A stretch of DNA of 48,969 bases from Deltaproteobacteria bacterium. GTDB lineage: Bacteria; Desulfobacterota; Desulfomonilia; UBA1062. Both the position numbers and the translations under genes were made by a program. Positions 18,387 through 28,088 of this stretch are shown one piece after another. The DNA is taken from NCBI GenBank assembly GCA_018434685.1, contig JAHDOV010000020.1, positions 1 to 48,969 of the forward strand, read 5' to 3'. Each line of letters begins with the position of its first letter. Position 1 is the first letter of the stretch. Under the pieces are notes generated by a model. That model saw only the letters and a list, made by a program, of their open reading frames with translations. It did no database searches and had not been told where the DNA came from.

Positions 18387-21227
18387 TCAGACTCGGCCCC
18401 TGCCCATTATGCTTTCCATCAACTCATGGGCAATGTTGGAGCTGACGAGCCGCATCATGCTTTCTTCCGCACTCCCGAAGCTTAACAGGTTGATGCTTCC
18501 ATACCAGACGATCCTCCTGTCCAGTACAGCGAACTTCTGGTGGATATTGGGTCTGAACACCACGCGGACAGCGGATTTCTTCAACAGATCCAGCGTTGCC
18601 TCCAGGGCCGGCCGGTCACTGTTTTTACAATCGGTTGCCGGTCTTGTCACGACAACCACCCTGACCCCTCTTCCCAATGCAGCGTTCATATACTCCAGCA
18701 TCTGCATACTGCGTCTCTTTGCAACGAATGGGCTGACGATCACGATCTCTCTCGATGCATTCATCATGTCATTACTATATACGGGAAGAAAATTGCTCTT
18801 ATCGAATATGCTGTCCACGGGTTCATCGGCAATGCTTTCCGCTTTTGCCCGGTAGCCGATGGCAGCATATCCGGCAAGCCGTTTGCCGTACATTTTCTCA
18901 AGCATCCTTACCTGGATATCGACATAGTCGTAAATCCGGACCTCCTTCTTGTTTCCGGACAGTCGGTGCAGCCTGCCTGCATATTGCTGCAGGGTCCCTT
19001 TCCACGATATGGGCATTGCCAGAAACAGGGTGTCCAGGCGGGGCTCGTCAAATCCCTCGCCGATGTACTTGCCCGTGGCAATCAGTGTTAATTGCCTGCC
19101 GTCGGGCATATTCCGTATCCTTGCAAGGACATCTTTCGTTTCTTTCGTGCCCCTGCCGCCGATCAGGGTGATCGCATCCGGTATTTTTTCACGCAACATC
19201 TTTGAGAGCGATGCGACATGGGCTGTTCTCTCGGTCAGAACGAGTGAGTGCCTGCCCTCCTGATAATTTTTTATCACGTCCTGGACAAGCAGTTGATTCC
19301 TCAGTTCATCGCCGGCAATTTCAGTGTACAGTTCCTGGATCGTCAGATCCTTCTCATCCTGTGCAAACGGTATTCTGAGTCCGGTAAATCTCGGGATAAC
19401 GTAATGTGCGAACGGTCTTTTTTCTGCCTGGGTCTTTGCATCAACCTTGTATCTGACCGGCCCGCAATGCATGAAGATAATCGGATGATGTCCGTCCGAC
19501 CTTACCGGTGTGGCCGTCAACCCATACACGTATCTTGCATGCACGTGCTTTAGTATCTGCTCGAAGCTGAAGGCCGGAACATGGTGGCATTCATCCACAA
19601 TCACCATGCCGTAGTTCCTGATAAGGTCCTTCACCTCGCCCCTGCAGTTTAAAGACTGCATGATCGCAACATCGATGATGCCGCTCGGGTTTTCCTTTCC
19701 CGCACCTATCTGTCCGATCAGGCTTTGCCTCTTCTTCCGCCCCCTCTTTTTCTCCGGTGCCGGCAGTTCCTCATCAATACTCAGGAACTCCGACAGCCTT
19801 GTTATCCATTGCGCAAGGAGCTGCTTCCTGTGCGTCAATATCAGCGTGTTTGTCTTTCGCTGCGCAATCAGCTTTGCCGCAATGACCGTTTTCCCGAAGG
19901 CAGGTGCGGCCGAGAGGACGCCATGATCGTGTTTCATCATTTCGTTCAGTGCCTGCCGCTGTTCTTCCCGCAGGTCCCCTGTGAACACAACCTTAATGCA
20001 CCTTCCGGGATTTGTATGGTCGCACCAGATTGCCTCAGCACCAGCGTCGGCAAGCAAGCCTGCAACATCGGCATCGCACCCCCTGGGCAGGCACAGGTAT
20101 TCCGTTGTTTCGTCGGAGCAGGAAATGATCCTCGGCTTGTTGAACGTCGGCATTCGAAGGGCCTGGGCTTTATAAAAATCCGGGTTTTTAAAGGCGGCAA
20201 GCCTTTTGACTTCGTTCAATGCCCGCTCGGAAAGATTCGATTTTCTGACATAGATCATATTCGCCCGTATCAGTTCGACCCTTTTCGGAAAGTCCTGCTC
20301 TGTCCATCTGATTCGGCTCGTCAACCATGGTTTCGCCTCATCTTCCTGGTCTGACTTGAGGACGCCAAGCCCGTCTCCATGGCAGATCCTTGATATCAGC
20401 ATGGCGATATCGGCTTCGGTCAGTTTTACTATTCCAGCCAGGAATCCCCATTGGTCTTCATAAGGATGGAGCTTCTCGTCGATGAAAACGCTGTTGCCGC
20501 CTTCCCGCGCCTTCTTCTGCAGCGGCAGCGCAATCAGGTTGCCGAGACCGCCTTTCGGCATGGTATCCTGGTTGGGAAGGAGTCGGTCATAGGAGCTGAA
20601 TTCGAGTTCATGACGACTGTTCATCGACGAGGTCAGCAGGGTCGTGCCCAACTTCCGAGCAAGGCTCGCTTTTATCGGATCCGTAAAGAAAAACCAGGCA
20701 TGGGCGCCATTACCTGAACGCGAACGTTCTACTGCCACCGGGATATTGAAGTCTGTGCAGACATCCCTGAGTGTGGATACATCCTTCTGCCAACCCTGAC
20801 CGTCCAGATCGATTGCCAGAAAGTGACACGTCTCATCGTGCAGCAAAGGATACATCCCGACAACGATATTCCCCCTCAAATGATTCTCTATGACCTTCTC
20901 ATCGGGCGCAGCATATGATTTATGCCTGCATGCAGAGCATTTGGCCCCCGGCTTCCCGCAGATGCCCGATTTCCATTCATTCAGACAGACCGGCGCATAG
21001 CCGGACCTGCCTTCCCGATTCTCCCACCTCCTGGCATACACATCATCGCGCCCCCTGAACAGAGACATGAAAAGCCTGATCTTCGCTGAGGCTTCAAAGC
21101 TACCGTCAATCTGAACCGGGGAGCTAACACCGAGCCTCGCCTTCAGCAGATCGTTCTCCTCCCTCAAGGCACTGTTTTGAGCAAGCAACGCCTGATACTT
21201 TTCCAACAGTTCTTCAAAATCAATCAT
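18387..21227 (-). CDS. TOTE-type primase-DEAD/DEAH helicase-PLD fusion protein
   Basis: 946 residues if it starts at MIDFEELLEKYQ, preferred because a long open extension upstream overlaps the divergent gene and lacks domain character. The order is a leucine-rich coiled coil (about 1-35), a Cys4 zinc knuckle (Cys81, Cys90, Cys97, Cys100) and an archaeo-eukaryotic primase domain with catalytic AIDLDG (Asp140, Asp142) and SGNGAH (His176). A superfamily 2 helicase follows with Walker A APAFGKTV near 441, VDECHH near 542, TATPVR near 573 and motif VI QYAGRLHRL. The C-terminus carries a phospholipase D-type HQKFAVLD near 895 followed by GSINLLSFG. The primase domain resembles that of TOTE conflict-system proteins, so mobile-element defence or primer-dependent repair is the inferred role. 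The SNF2 helicase starts divergently. Confidence 0.88.
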   Translation of the reverse strand: MIDFEELLEKYQALLAQNSALREENDLLKARLGVSSPVQIDGSFEASAKIRLFMSLFRGRDDVYARRWENREGRSGYAPVCLNEWKSGICGKPGAKCSACRHKSYAAPDEKVIENHLRGNIVVGMYPLLHDETCHFLAIDLDGQGWQKDVSTLRDVCTDFNIPVAVERSRSGNGAHAWFFFTDPIKASLARKLGTTLLTSSMNSRHELEFSSYDRLLPNQDTMPKGGLGNLIALPLQKKAREGGNSVFIDEKLHPYEDQWGFLAGIVKLTEADIAMLISRICHGDGLGVLKSDQEDEAKPWLTSRIRWTEQDFPKRVELIRANMIYVRKSNLSERALNEVKRLAAFKNPDFYKAQALRMPTFNKPRIISCSDETTEYLCLPRGCDADVAGLLADAGAEAIWCDHTNPGRCIKVVFTGDLREEQRQALNEMMKHDHGVLSAAPAFGKTVIAAKLIAQRKTNTLILTHRKQLLAQWITRLSEFLSIDEELPAPEKKRGRKKRQSLIGQIGAGKENPSGIIDVAIMQSLNCRGEVKDLIRNYGMVIVDECHHVPAFSFEQILKHVHARYVYGLTATPVRSDGHHPIIFMHCGPVRYKVDAKTQAEKRPFAHYVIPRFTGLRIPFAQDEKDLTIQELYTEIAGDELRNQLLVQDVIKNYQEGRHSLVLTERTAHVASLSKMLREKIPDAITLIGGRGTKETKDVLARIRNMPDGRQLTLIATGKYIGEGFDEPRLDTLFLAMPISWKGTLQQYAGRLHRLSGNKKEVRIYDYVDIQVRMLEKMYGKRLAGYAAIGYRAKAESIADEPVDSIFDKSNFLPVYSNDMMNASREIVIVSPFVAKRRSMQMLEYMNAALGRGVRVVVVTRPATDCKNSDRPALEATLDLLKKSAVRVVFRPNIHQKFAVLDRRIVWYGSINLLSFGSAEESMMRLVSSNIAHELMESIMGRGRV

Positions 21228-24200
21228 AACAGCCTGCTGTCCGGGATAGATCGGAGAGAATGTATCAGTCCTCTTTATACGCTCATCGCGGTTGAAGAGA
21301 AACCGGAAATCGGCTATAGATTCCTGCCAGGTGTTATACCCGCTGTTGGAAGAGGATGGAACGTGCCTGAAGACAACCTGCCTGACGTTACACAAGATGA
21401 TCTCCATTGCATCGAGTTCCACCGCCATGCGATCGCACTGCTCCCACAGGCAGACGACAAACGGCCCGGGGTAGCCTTTTTTATAAAGACAGACTCCCTT
21501 GTCTCTGACCAGCGCTTCTGCACCTGTGCCACTTCGAAGAAAAGAACCTGCCAGCACATCCTCAGGCTTACCCGGGTGCTCCGGCATCTCAGGTCAGAGC
21601 TCGGCAGAAAGAGCATCGACGAGCATTTCAGGTCAGGCATTTTCTATACCATAGCCTCGATCCTGGCCCAGGAGTCACCCCTGGCCCCTGAAAATATCCG
21701 CTGGAAACACGCCTCGATTCAGAAAAAGCCCTCAATCCTGGGCATCGATGAACAGGGGGCCACTGTTTTAACCTACCTTGCACCAGATGACAGCGCGACG
21801 AGACTTCTCGAGCGCCTTGACCAGGGGGGAGACAACGAGCAGTTCCTTCTGAGCCGGCGAGGGGTTCTCTTGCAGCTCTCCCTGCACACCTTAAGCCCGA
21901 ATGAGCGAGCACTCATGGGTGCCGGAATGAAGTCCAGGCGCATGGCGATAGAAGAGAGTTTCTGGTACAGGCTCTTCTATCATGCATACCTGGAATTCGG
22001 CGGCACCTGCCATCTCTCACCTGCTATCGACATAGAAACCGGGGCGTTTACCGTCACCTGCAGCAATGACCAGGAACAGGTCCTCTTCCGCATGGAGATC
22101 CCGAGAAACAGCGTAAAGAGGTTTATCGTGGAAATGGGGGCTCACCTGCCTGCACATCACCACCTCTCCATCTCGCCCGTCCCTTTGCGGAGCATCTTCC
22201 TGGCAAACCAGAATACCGGGCTTGATCTGGAGGTGCGGCCCGCCATCGAGCTTATTCAACAAAGCGGCGAGAAACAATATTACGAAGAACATGAGCTGGC
22301 AAGATACCGCTACGGAAACCTTGTCTACCTCAGAGAGCTGGAAATCATGGCCGAGCTCGAAGACGCGGGAAGAAAGAACCGGAAATTCACCACCCCCGGA
22401 AAGCTCGTGTTGAAAAAGGCCCAGATTCCAGGCTTCCTCAATGATAACAGGGTGGAGATTGCCGACGGAACCATTGTCCTGGATGAAAAGGCAAGGGACA
22501 TGCATATATTCAGGGAATACGACAGGCTGGACATCACCCTGTCCGCCCTTGACAGGGACTGGTGCTGGCTGAGCCTGAACTATGGTTTCGGCAGCAGCGA
22601 GATATCGCTTGCCGAGATCATTCAGGCCAGAAAGACCGGTCAACGCTACATCGCCACCGTCGAAGGATGGATCGACTGTGCATCACCCACCCTCGATCAC
22701 CTCGACCAGTTTTCAAAAGACAACAGCCCTGCCGATGATCATGCAGAGAAGGATTACTTCAGGCTCAGGAAGATCGATCTGTTCAGGATGCAGGCCCTTT
22801 CCGGCTCGGCGCCAATGCATATTCACGGACATGATGACAAGGTGGTGCACCTGGAACGGGTACTCGAACTCAAACCGGCCGATCCCTTCCCTGATCTTGA
22901 AGGAAAGATCTCTCTGCTGAGGCAGTACCAGGTCAACGGGGTACAATGGATACGATTCCTCCATGAGAATGGGCTCGGCGGACTGCTCTGTGATGATATG
23001 GGGCTCGGGAAGACCCACCAGGTCATGGCCTTCATGGTGTGGCTGAAGCAGGAGCACAAGGGTCGGTTCCTCGTTGTGTGCCCCACGACCGTCATGAGCC
23101 ACTGGGAAGATAAGATCAGGAAGCATGCGCCGGCGCTCAATGCCTGCCTGTACCACGGCATCGACCGCAGCATCGAAGCAGCACTTGACGGTAACGACGT
23201 GATCATAACATCATACGGCATACTCCGGCGGGATGAGGATATTCTTGGTAGAATACCCTGGAGTCTCGCGGTGTTTGACGAGGCGCAGCACATAAAGAAT
23301 CCCCATACCAGGGCATATCGATGCGCATATAATCTCGGGGCCGGCATGAAGATCGGGGTGACAGGCACCCCCATCGAAAACAGGCTCGAAGAACTCAAGG
23401 CACTCTTCGATCTGGTGCTCCCGGGCTATCTCGGGTCTGATGCACATTTCTCCTCCCGGTACGCCGAGCCCATCGAGCATGATCACGAGGCCCCGGCTCG
23501 CCAGGAGCTGGAACGGCTCATCTCCCCGTTCATACTCAGGCGGCTCAAACAAAGTGTGCTTGAGGAGCTCCCGCCGAAGATCGAGGATATACGCACCTGC
23601 CTGCTTAGCGATGACCAGATCGTGCTCTACCGTGATGCCATCGATTCCCGGGCGCCTGCCCTCATGGATGAGCTTGGAGATGCCGGCAGGATGGTCCCCT
23701 ACATGCACATCTTTGCCCTGCTGAACCTCCTGAAGCAGATCTGCAACCATCCCGCCCTGGTGGACGGGGGTGTGAAGAACTACGAAAACTATGGCTCCGG
23801 CAAGTGGGACCTGTTCACCGAGTTGCTCTCAGAGTCTTTGGACAGCGGCCAGAAGGTGGTTGTATACTCCCAGTACCTCGGCATGATCGAGATCATATCC
23901 AGGCATCTTGAACAATCAGGCATCGGCCATGTCACCCTCACCGGAGCAAGCCGCAACCGGGGCCACCTCATCGACCGGTTCAACACCGATGAGGGCTGCC
24001 GTGTCTTTGTCGGGAGCCTCAAGGCAGGGGGTACAGGCATCGATCTGATCGCTGCCTCGGTGGTCATCCATTACGACAGGTGGTGGAATGCAGCAAAAGA
24101 AGACCAGGCAACAGACCGGGTCCATCGCATCGGTCAGACACGGGGAGTGCAGGTGTTCAAGCTGGTGACCCAGGGAACGCTCGAGGAAAAGATCGCGGCA

Positions 24201-24371
24201 TTAATCGAGAAGAAGCGTTCGCTTGCAGGAAGCGTAATAGCAGAAGACGACCCCGGCCTGCTCAAGACATTTACCCGTCAGGAACTCATGGACATCCTCT
24301 CGGCACCCGGGGCGAGAACTTCCACAACACAGCTGGATAGTATCCACATCCCCGGACAGCAGAACATGTGA
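21177..24371 (+). CDS. SWIM zinc finger-SNF2 family helicase/ATPase
   Basis: 1064 residues from a TTG at 21177. The N-terminus has a SWIM zinc finger, CTCATSKKRTCQH (Cys115, Cys117, Cys125, His127). The SNF2 ATPase core occupies about 575-1030: Walker A DDMGLGKT near 605, DEAQH near 700, TGTPIENRLEEL near 725, and C-terminal GGTGIDLIAAS and DRVHRIGQTRG near 982. SNF2 proteins translocate on double-stranded DNA and remodel nucleoprotein. The start is uncertain: there is no internal ATG before the core, TTG 21177 has no good ribosome-binding site and overlaps the divergent primase-helicase gene by 51 bp, and GTG 21363 is the next candidate. The 5'-to-5' arrangement with the primase-helicase suggests shared regulation and function. 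Confidence 0.9.
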   Translation: MSKQRLILFQQFFKINHNSLLSGIDRRECISPLYTLIAVEEKPEIGYRFLPGVIPAVGRGWNVPEDNLPDVTQDDLHCIEFHRHAIALLPQADDKRPGVAFFIKTDSLVSDQRFCTCATSKKRTCQHILRLTRVLRHLRSELGRKSIDEHFRSGIFYTIASILAQESPLAPENIRWKHASIQKKPSILGIDEQGATVLTYLAPDDSATRLLERLDQGGDNEQFLLSRRGVLLQLSLHTLSPNERALMGAGMKSRRMAIEESFWYRLFYHAYLEFGGTCHLSPAIDIETGAFTVTCSNDQEQVLFRMEIPRNSVKRFIVEMGAHLPAHHHLSISPVPLRSIFLANQNTGLDLEVRPAIELIQQSGEKQYYEEHELARYRYGNLVYLRELEIMAELEDAGRKNRKFTTPGKLVLKKAQIPGFLNDNRVEIADGTIVLDEKARDMHIFREYDRLDITLSALDRDWCWLSLNYGFGSSEISLAEIIQARKTGQRYIATVEGWIDCASPTLDHLDQFSKDNSPADDHAEKDYFRLRKIDLFRMQALSGSAPMHIHGHDDKVVHLERVLELKPADPFPDLEGKISLLRQYQVNGVQWIRFLHENGLGGLLCDDMGLGKTHQVMAFMVWLKQEHKGRFLVVCPTTVMSHWEDKIRKHAPALNACLYHGIDRSIEAALDGNDVIITSYGILRRDEDILGRIPWSLAVFDEAQHIKNPHTRAYRCAYNLGAGMKIGVTGTPIENRLEELKALFDLVLPGYLGSDAHFSSRYAEPIEHDHEAPARQELERLISPFILRRLKQSVLEELPPKIEDIRTCLLSDDQIVLYRDAIDSRAPALMDELGDAGRMVPYMHIFALLNLLKQICNHPALVDGGVKNYENYGSGKWDLFTELLSESLDSGQKVVVYSQYLGMIEIISRHLEQSGIGHVTLTGASRNRGHLIDRFNTDEGCRVFVGSLKAGGTGIDLIAASVVIHYDRWWNAAKEDQATDRVHRIGQTRGVQVFKLVTQGTLEEKIAALIEKKRSLAGSVIAEDDPGLLKTFTRQELMDILSAPGARTSTTQLDSIHIPGQQNM

Positions 24372-24404
24372 GGAGATGGACAGTCATCCACTCCGGAATC
24401 CGGC

Positions 24405-24695
24405 TTACTCCCGGGGTGTTGCACCGGGCCTCGCCTGAACAGGAATTCTCGTGATCAACAGCATGCCGTCATCAGCAGGCCTGCTGATTGTAACATAATT
24501 CTGCGCAATCTTTTCAACTCTCCACCCGGCGATCACGTCTCCTGCGGCTGCAGCATATTCTTCCCCGGTATCCTGATCGAGCAGCACGACCAGGGAATGA
24601 TCTCCCTGCATTTCTATCACCTCAAGACCCTGGCCATACGCCGAAGAAAAAACCATTGCCGCAACAAGGACCACCAGGAAAACAAACTTGCCCAT
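24405..24695 (-). CDS. Small exported protein resembling the GspC/PilP core
   Basis: 96 residues with a signal peptide (about 1-22, MGKFVFLVVLVAAMVFSSAYG). The mature part, LVVLLDQDTGEEYAAAAGDV followed by IAGWRVEKIAQNYVTISR, resembles the small beta-barrel of GspC and PilP-type secretion/pilus proteins, in which a G-D-x-I-x-G-x-x-V pattern is typical. No other secretion genes are nearby, so this is a fold-level guess. The ATG has a GGAGGG site. It ends the four-gene exported-protein run, 28 bp downstream of the phospholipase-like gene. Confidence 0.6.
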   Translation of the reverse strand: MGKFVFLVVLVAAMVFSSAYGQGLEVIEMQGDHSLVVLLDQDTGEEYAAAAGDVIAGWRVEKIAQNYVTISRPADDGMLLITRIPVQARPGATPRE

Positions 24696-24723
24696 CGGAT
24701 TCCCTCCTGTGTTTCAAGCCTGT

Positions 24724-27222
24724 CTAGTCGACCGATTCAAAGTTTACATCGATATCAGTGTCAGAACAGCCCAAGCAGTCATCAAGGTTACAGAGACATC
24801 CAAACCAATAATCATAGATCTTACCTCCCCACATTTCAATTCCCCTGACACTTCTGAAAATGGAATATTCCTTTACCATACAACCATGTTCAGGGTCATA
24901 CCTGAGCTGATTGGAAATCCCCATGAATGGATTTGTGTATATTGGGTATAAACCTAATTCTTCATAGATACTGGAATAAAAATCATAATCACTGAGCAGA
25001 TATGTTCTCTTATATTTCCCAGCAGCCAGCGGAGGCATCAGATAGAGGCAGCCACCCACCTCTTTTGAAGCATCCAGTTTATTCACAAGAGGAGAAAACC
25101 TGATATAAATACGATCGAGTGGTCTGGGTTCAATTTCACCTTTAAAGTATTTATGGGCTTGCTCTTTCGCCTCGGCCAATTCTTGGGGGTCTGTTGTCTG
25201 ATACAGAATATCATCTATGCAAACAAAATCCAGACCATTACATATGGTAAACGGGGTAGGCTCACAGATATCTTTAAACCCCACACGGATGGCATTTGAC
25301 TCCACGGAGCCATCTTCATGGAGGATATCACCTCGATAGACAAGATACAAATAAACATCGGTGGCCCACAGGGGGATCTCCCTATCAAGGTCAAAAGAAA
25401 GCTCCACAGGATTGTCCGATGGGATCGAATAATTATCGGCCACGCCAAGACACTTGTGACTGAAATGCATTTCGGAAGCGGTCGGCGGATACGGGTCGTA
25501 ATTTTTAAAGGGATCCACCTCCGAGATGCGGTATTCCGCTACAAGGTCTATCCTGCCATTGATCAGTTGTTCTCCTGAGGCAGAGTTGTTCCGCACCAGG
25601 AGCTTTATCTGATCGAATCCTTGCGTTGCCGGGTCTTCAGGAGGTGAAGGGATGAAAGAATACACCCCTTCGTCCGGCAATGACACCTCGATGGTGTCAA
25701 GGTGTTTTGCGGCGCCGATACACACCGCCTCTGTCTCATCACCAAGTCTTCCCTGAAATACGAGGAATACCGTACTCCCACAGGAATAGATGGGAACGTA
25801 GCGTTCCAGGTCGAAATCAAAACAGGTGTGGTAATCATGAGAAATTGACAAGACCTCCCGGGGTTCAGAGACCATGTATTGATACTCTTTATCTACGGCA
25901 GACTTGTATTTGATCACGAGCCGCACTGTCCCACTTCCCATAGCTTCAGTGCCGGCATCGTTATCCGAGGAATTCCTGGCACACACCCTGACCCTGAAAT
26001 AGTCAGTCGATTCGGATACCGAATAATGAATATCCATCGTGCCGCGGAAGAAGTATTTCAGCAAGCCTGCAGAATAACTGACAGCCCTGGGGATCAGTCT
26101 CTTTGCGTAGTCTTCATAAACATAATTATCCAGGCGGGAAGCCATCGTTGTCCATTCATCATACACCGGCACCGTACAGAGCCGGTATCCCGTATCCCCG
26201 TGGCGTGCTTTGGTATAGAATTGCCTATACACCATCCTCGAGGGGTCTCTCGGATCCGGGATCGGCACATCATCTGCCTTCTCAATACTGTCTAAATTAG
26301 GAAATGGAAAATCCGTTGTTTTGAACATGGTATCCTTGCTGAAAAAATTGGCATTGGAATACTCTGCAAGCCCTATGGCCTGATCCATCGTCGCATCAGG
26401 GTCTGGCGGGCTTGAAGGGGTTGTGGTGTAATCCCATTCATACCTGTCCGTATCTACGAGCCGGGCTATGGGAAGCAGATCAGAAGGAATCGGGGTTCTA
26501 TCCAGGACAGAGTCATGATACGTATATCTCGACTCATCAGAAAGCCACCCGGCGTATGTATCATCTATCGAATCACTGTATTTGTCACCGACATTTTGCA
26601 CGTAGCTCTCATAGTTATACACCATGTGGAAATCATTCCGCGTATGCGAGGGTACCGACGAGTCCTGGACCATGTGCATGAGCCGTCCCAGGCCTTCAAA
26701 TGTCTTCACAAAATTCCGCGATCTCACACTCGGATCAGTCGATATCAGCGCCTGATAGAAGTATGAGCGCACATCGTTCCAACTGTATTTTCCATATGGC
26801 TGATTTTCGAACTGGGCCCAGAGTATCGAAGAAAAAGCTGTCCCTTTAAAGCCGGCCTCGAGCCAGGGCTTGAGAGGATCATGGAAATGACTTGCCGAAC
26901 GCATGCGCGGGCTGTCTTCATACTTGCCTCCATTGGCCAGGCATTTGAATACGGGCAGATCTTCGGGGATGCCGATATGAAACTCATATCCAGAGAAGTT
27001 TATCCACCCTATACGGCCAATGACTTCCTTTCTTCCTTCTTCAAATCCTAGAAATGATTTAAGATAAGTATCAAAGGAAAAACCATCGATTATATGTTCT
27101 GAAATGTATTTGTTAATCCTATAATGATCTGATCCCTCATATGAAAACCCGGGAAGACTGAATACAGATATCATAAAAGTCAGAATTACAATTAAATTTA
27201 CAAAATATATCTTCCTAATCAT
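24724..27222 (-). CDS. Exported zinc phospholipase C-like protein
   Basis: 832 residues with an N-terminal signal sequence (about 1-28). About 30-330 resembles the zinc-dependent phospholipase C / S1-P1 nuclease fold. The family's metal-binding elements are visible as SHFHDP (His112, His114, Asp115) and LMHMVQDSSVPSHTRNDFH (His183, Asp187, His193, Asp197). Two beta-rich segments follow (about 380-490 and 520-660) that resemble CARDB-type adhesion modules, then a C-terminal region with an acidic, Cys-containing tail (CNLDDCLGCSDTDIDV). The start overlaps the preceding lipoprotein gene by 8 bp and has AGGGAGGTAAGATC, so the two are translated together. Phospholipase activity is inferred from motifs; a metal-binding structural role is possible. 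Confidence 0.7.
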   Translation of the reverse strand: MIRKIYFVNLIVILTFMISVFSLPGFSYEGSDHYRINKYISEHIIDGFSFDTYLKSFLGFEEGRKEVIGRIGWINFSGYEFHIGIPEDLPVFKCLANGGKYEDSPRMRSASHFHDPLKPWLEAGFKGTAFSSILWAQFENQPYGKYSWNDVRSYFYQALISTDPSVRSRNFVKTFEGLGRLMHMVQDSSVPSHTRNDFHMVYNYESYVQNVGDKYSDSIDDTYAGWLSDESRYTYHDSVLDRTPIPSDLLPIARLVDTDRYEWDYTTTPSSPPDPDATMDQAIGLAEYSNANFFSKDTMFKTTDFPFPNLDSIEKADDVPIPDPRDPSRMVYRQFYTKARHGDTGYRLCTVPVYDEWTTMASRLDNYVYEDYAKRLIPRAVSYSAGLLKYFFRGTMDIHYSVSESTDYFRVRVCARNSSDNDAGTEAMGSGTVRLVIKYKSAVDKEYQYMVSEPREVLSISHDYHTCFDFDLERYVPIYSCGSTVFLVFQGRLGDETEAVCIGAAKHLDTIEVSLPDEGVYSFIPSPPEDPATQGFDQIKLLVRNNSASGEQLINGRIDLVAEYRISEVDPFKNYDPYPPTASEMHFSHKCLGVADNYSIPSDNPVELSFDLDREIPLWATDVYLYLVYRGDILHEDGSVESNAIRVGFKDICEPTPFTICNGLDFVCIDDILYQTTDPQELAEAKEQAHKYFKGEIEPRPLDRIYIRFSPLVNKLDASKEVGGCLYLMPPLAAGKYKRTYLLSDYDFYSSIYEELGLYPIYTNPFMGISNQLRYDPEHGCMVKEYSIFRSVRGIEMWGGKIYDYWFGCLCNLDDCLGCSDTDIDVNFESVD

Positions 27223-27991
27223 CTGATCTTACCTCCCTTAAATAATCATCCTCTCCTTGAATCATTTTTCTTAATAATGGAGGTGTCCTTGGAGTATATG
27301 TATCATATGATGTAGCCTGTCTTCGCTCCTCCCACGTTTCAGCCTTCTTCAGGCCTAAAACCCAGAAGGGTCTATCCAGGTCTTGTCTTGGTATCCTCAT
27401 GAAATCCTCAGAGTACTGGAAAGAGAATTCCGATGACTTGAGCAGTGCTATTGGATCTTCAACCGGAACAAACGGCATCTCATATTCATAGTCTTTCAAG
27501 AACTTCTTTACCTCTTCCCGTGTGTTTCCTGGGCGCCACAGGACAATCCCTTCCATCCCCCTCTTTTCATCCCTGTATGCATGGGCAGTGAATCCACCCG
27601 GCTTCTGTGGCGGCCGGCAATAGCCGGGTTTATAAAAGATAAAAGACGGCTTTTTCGTGTAATAAATATAGGTGATCAGGTAGAACACCTCCATCCACTC
27701 GTTCTCTCTCGATAGCTGTCTCCCCCTCGGCCCCTTTATGCTCCACTCGCCGTTTGCATCCGTGAGGACCTCTCTGGCCATCTTGAATTTCGTTTCCGTC
27801 CCTGCCCCGATGCCTGGCCAGCTCTTGTTCCAGACCGCCACCACCACAGCACCCTCGATCGGCTCGAGGGTATCCGCATCGATGACCCTGCCGCTGTATG
27901 TCCGGTTGCCCCAGAAGGTACAGCTCACTACGATCCGGGGAACAACAATTATCAACAGAATCCAGATGACAACCTTGTTCGACCGCTTCAT
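27215..27991 (-). CDS. Putative lipoprotein with carboxypeptidase regulatory-like domain
   Basis: 258 residues. The hydrophobic N-terminus ends in VVSC, a usable lipobox with Cys24. About 30-95 is a carboxypeptidase regulatory-like beta-sandwich (YSGRVIDADTLEPIEGAVVV ... DANGEWSIKGPRG), a module common in surface and polysaccharide-linked proteins. The rest is unrecognised, with aromatic-rich stretches. Its stop overlaps the phospholipase C-like gene, so it probably anchors or assists that protein at the membrane. The upstream 1984-residue gene ends 97 bp away on the same strand. Confidence 0.75.
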   Translation of the reverse strand: MKRSNKVVIWILLIIVVPRIVVSCTFWGNRTYSGRVIDADTLEPIEGAVVVAVWNKSWPGIGAGTETKFKMAREVLTDANGEWSIKGPRGRQLSRENEWMEVFYLITYIYYTKKPSFIFYKPGYCRPPQKPGGFTAHAYRDEKRGMEGIVLWRPGNTREEVKKFLKDYEYEMPFVPVEDPIALLKSSEFSFQYSEDFMRIPRQDLDRPFWVLGLKKAETWEERRQATSYDTYTPRTPPLLRKMIQGEDDYLREVRSDD

Positions 27992-28088
27992 TATCTATAT
28001 TTCTCCCATAGTCATTCACACCAAGGCCCTGTGATGCCAGGCATCTTCTCATTGCACCTTCGGGCCGGAGCAACTTATCGAGAAAAGA

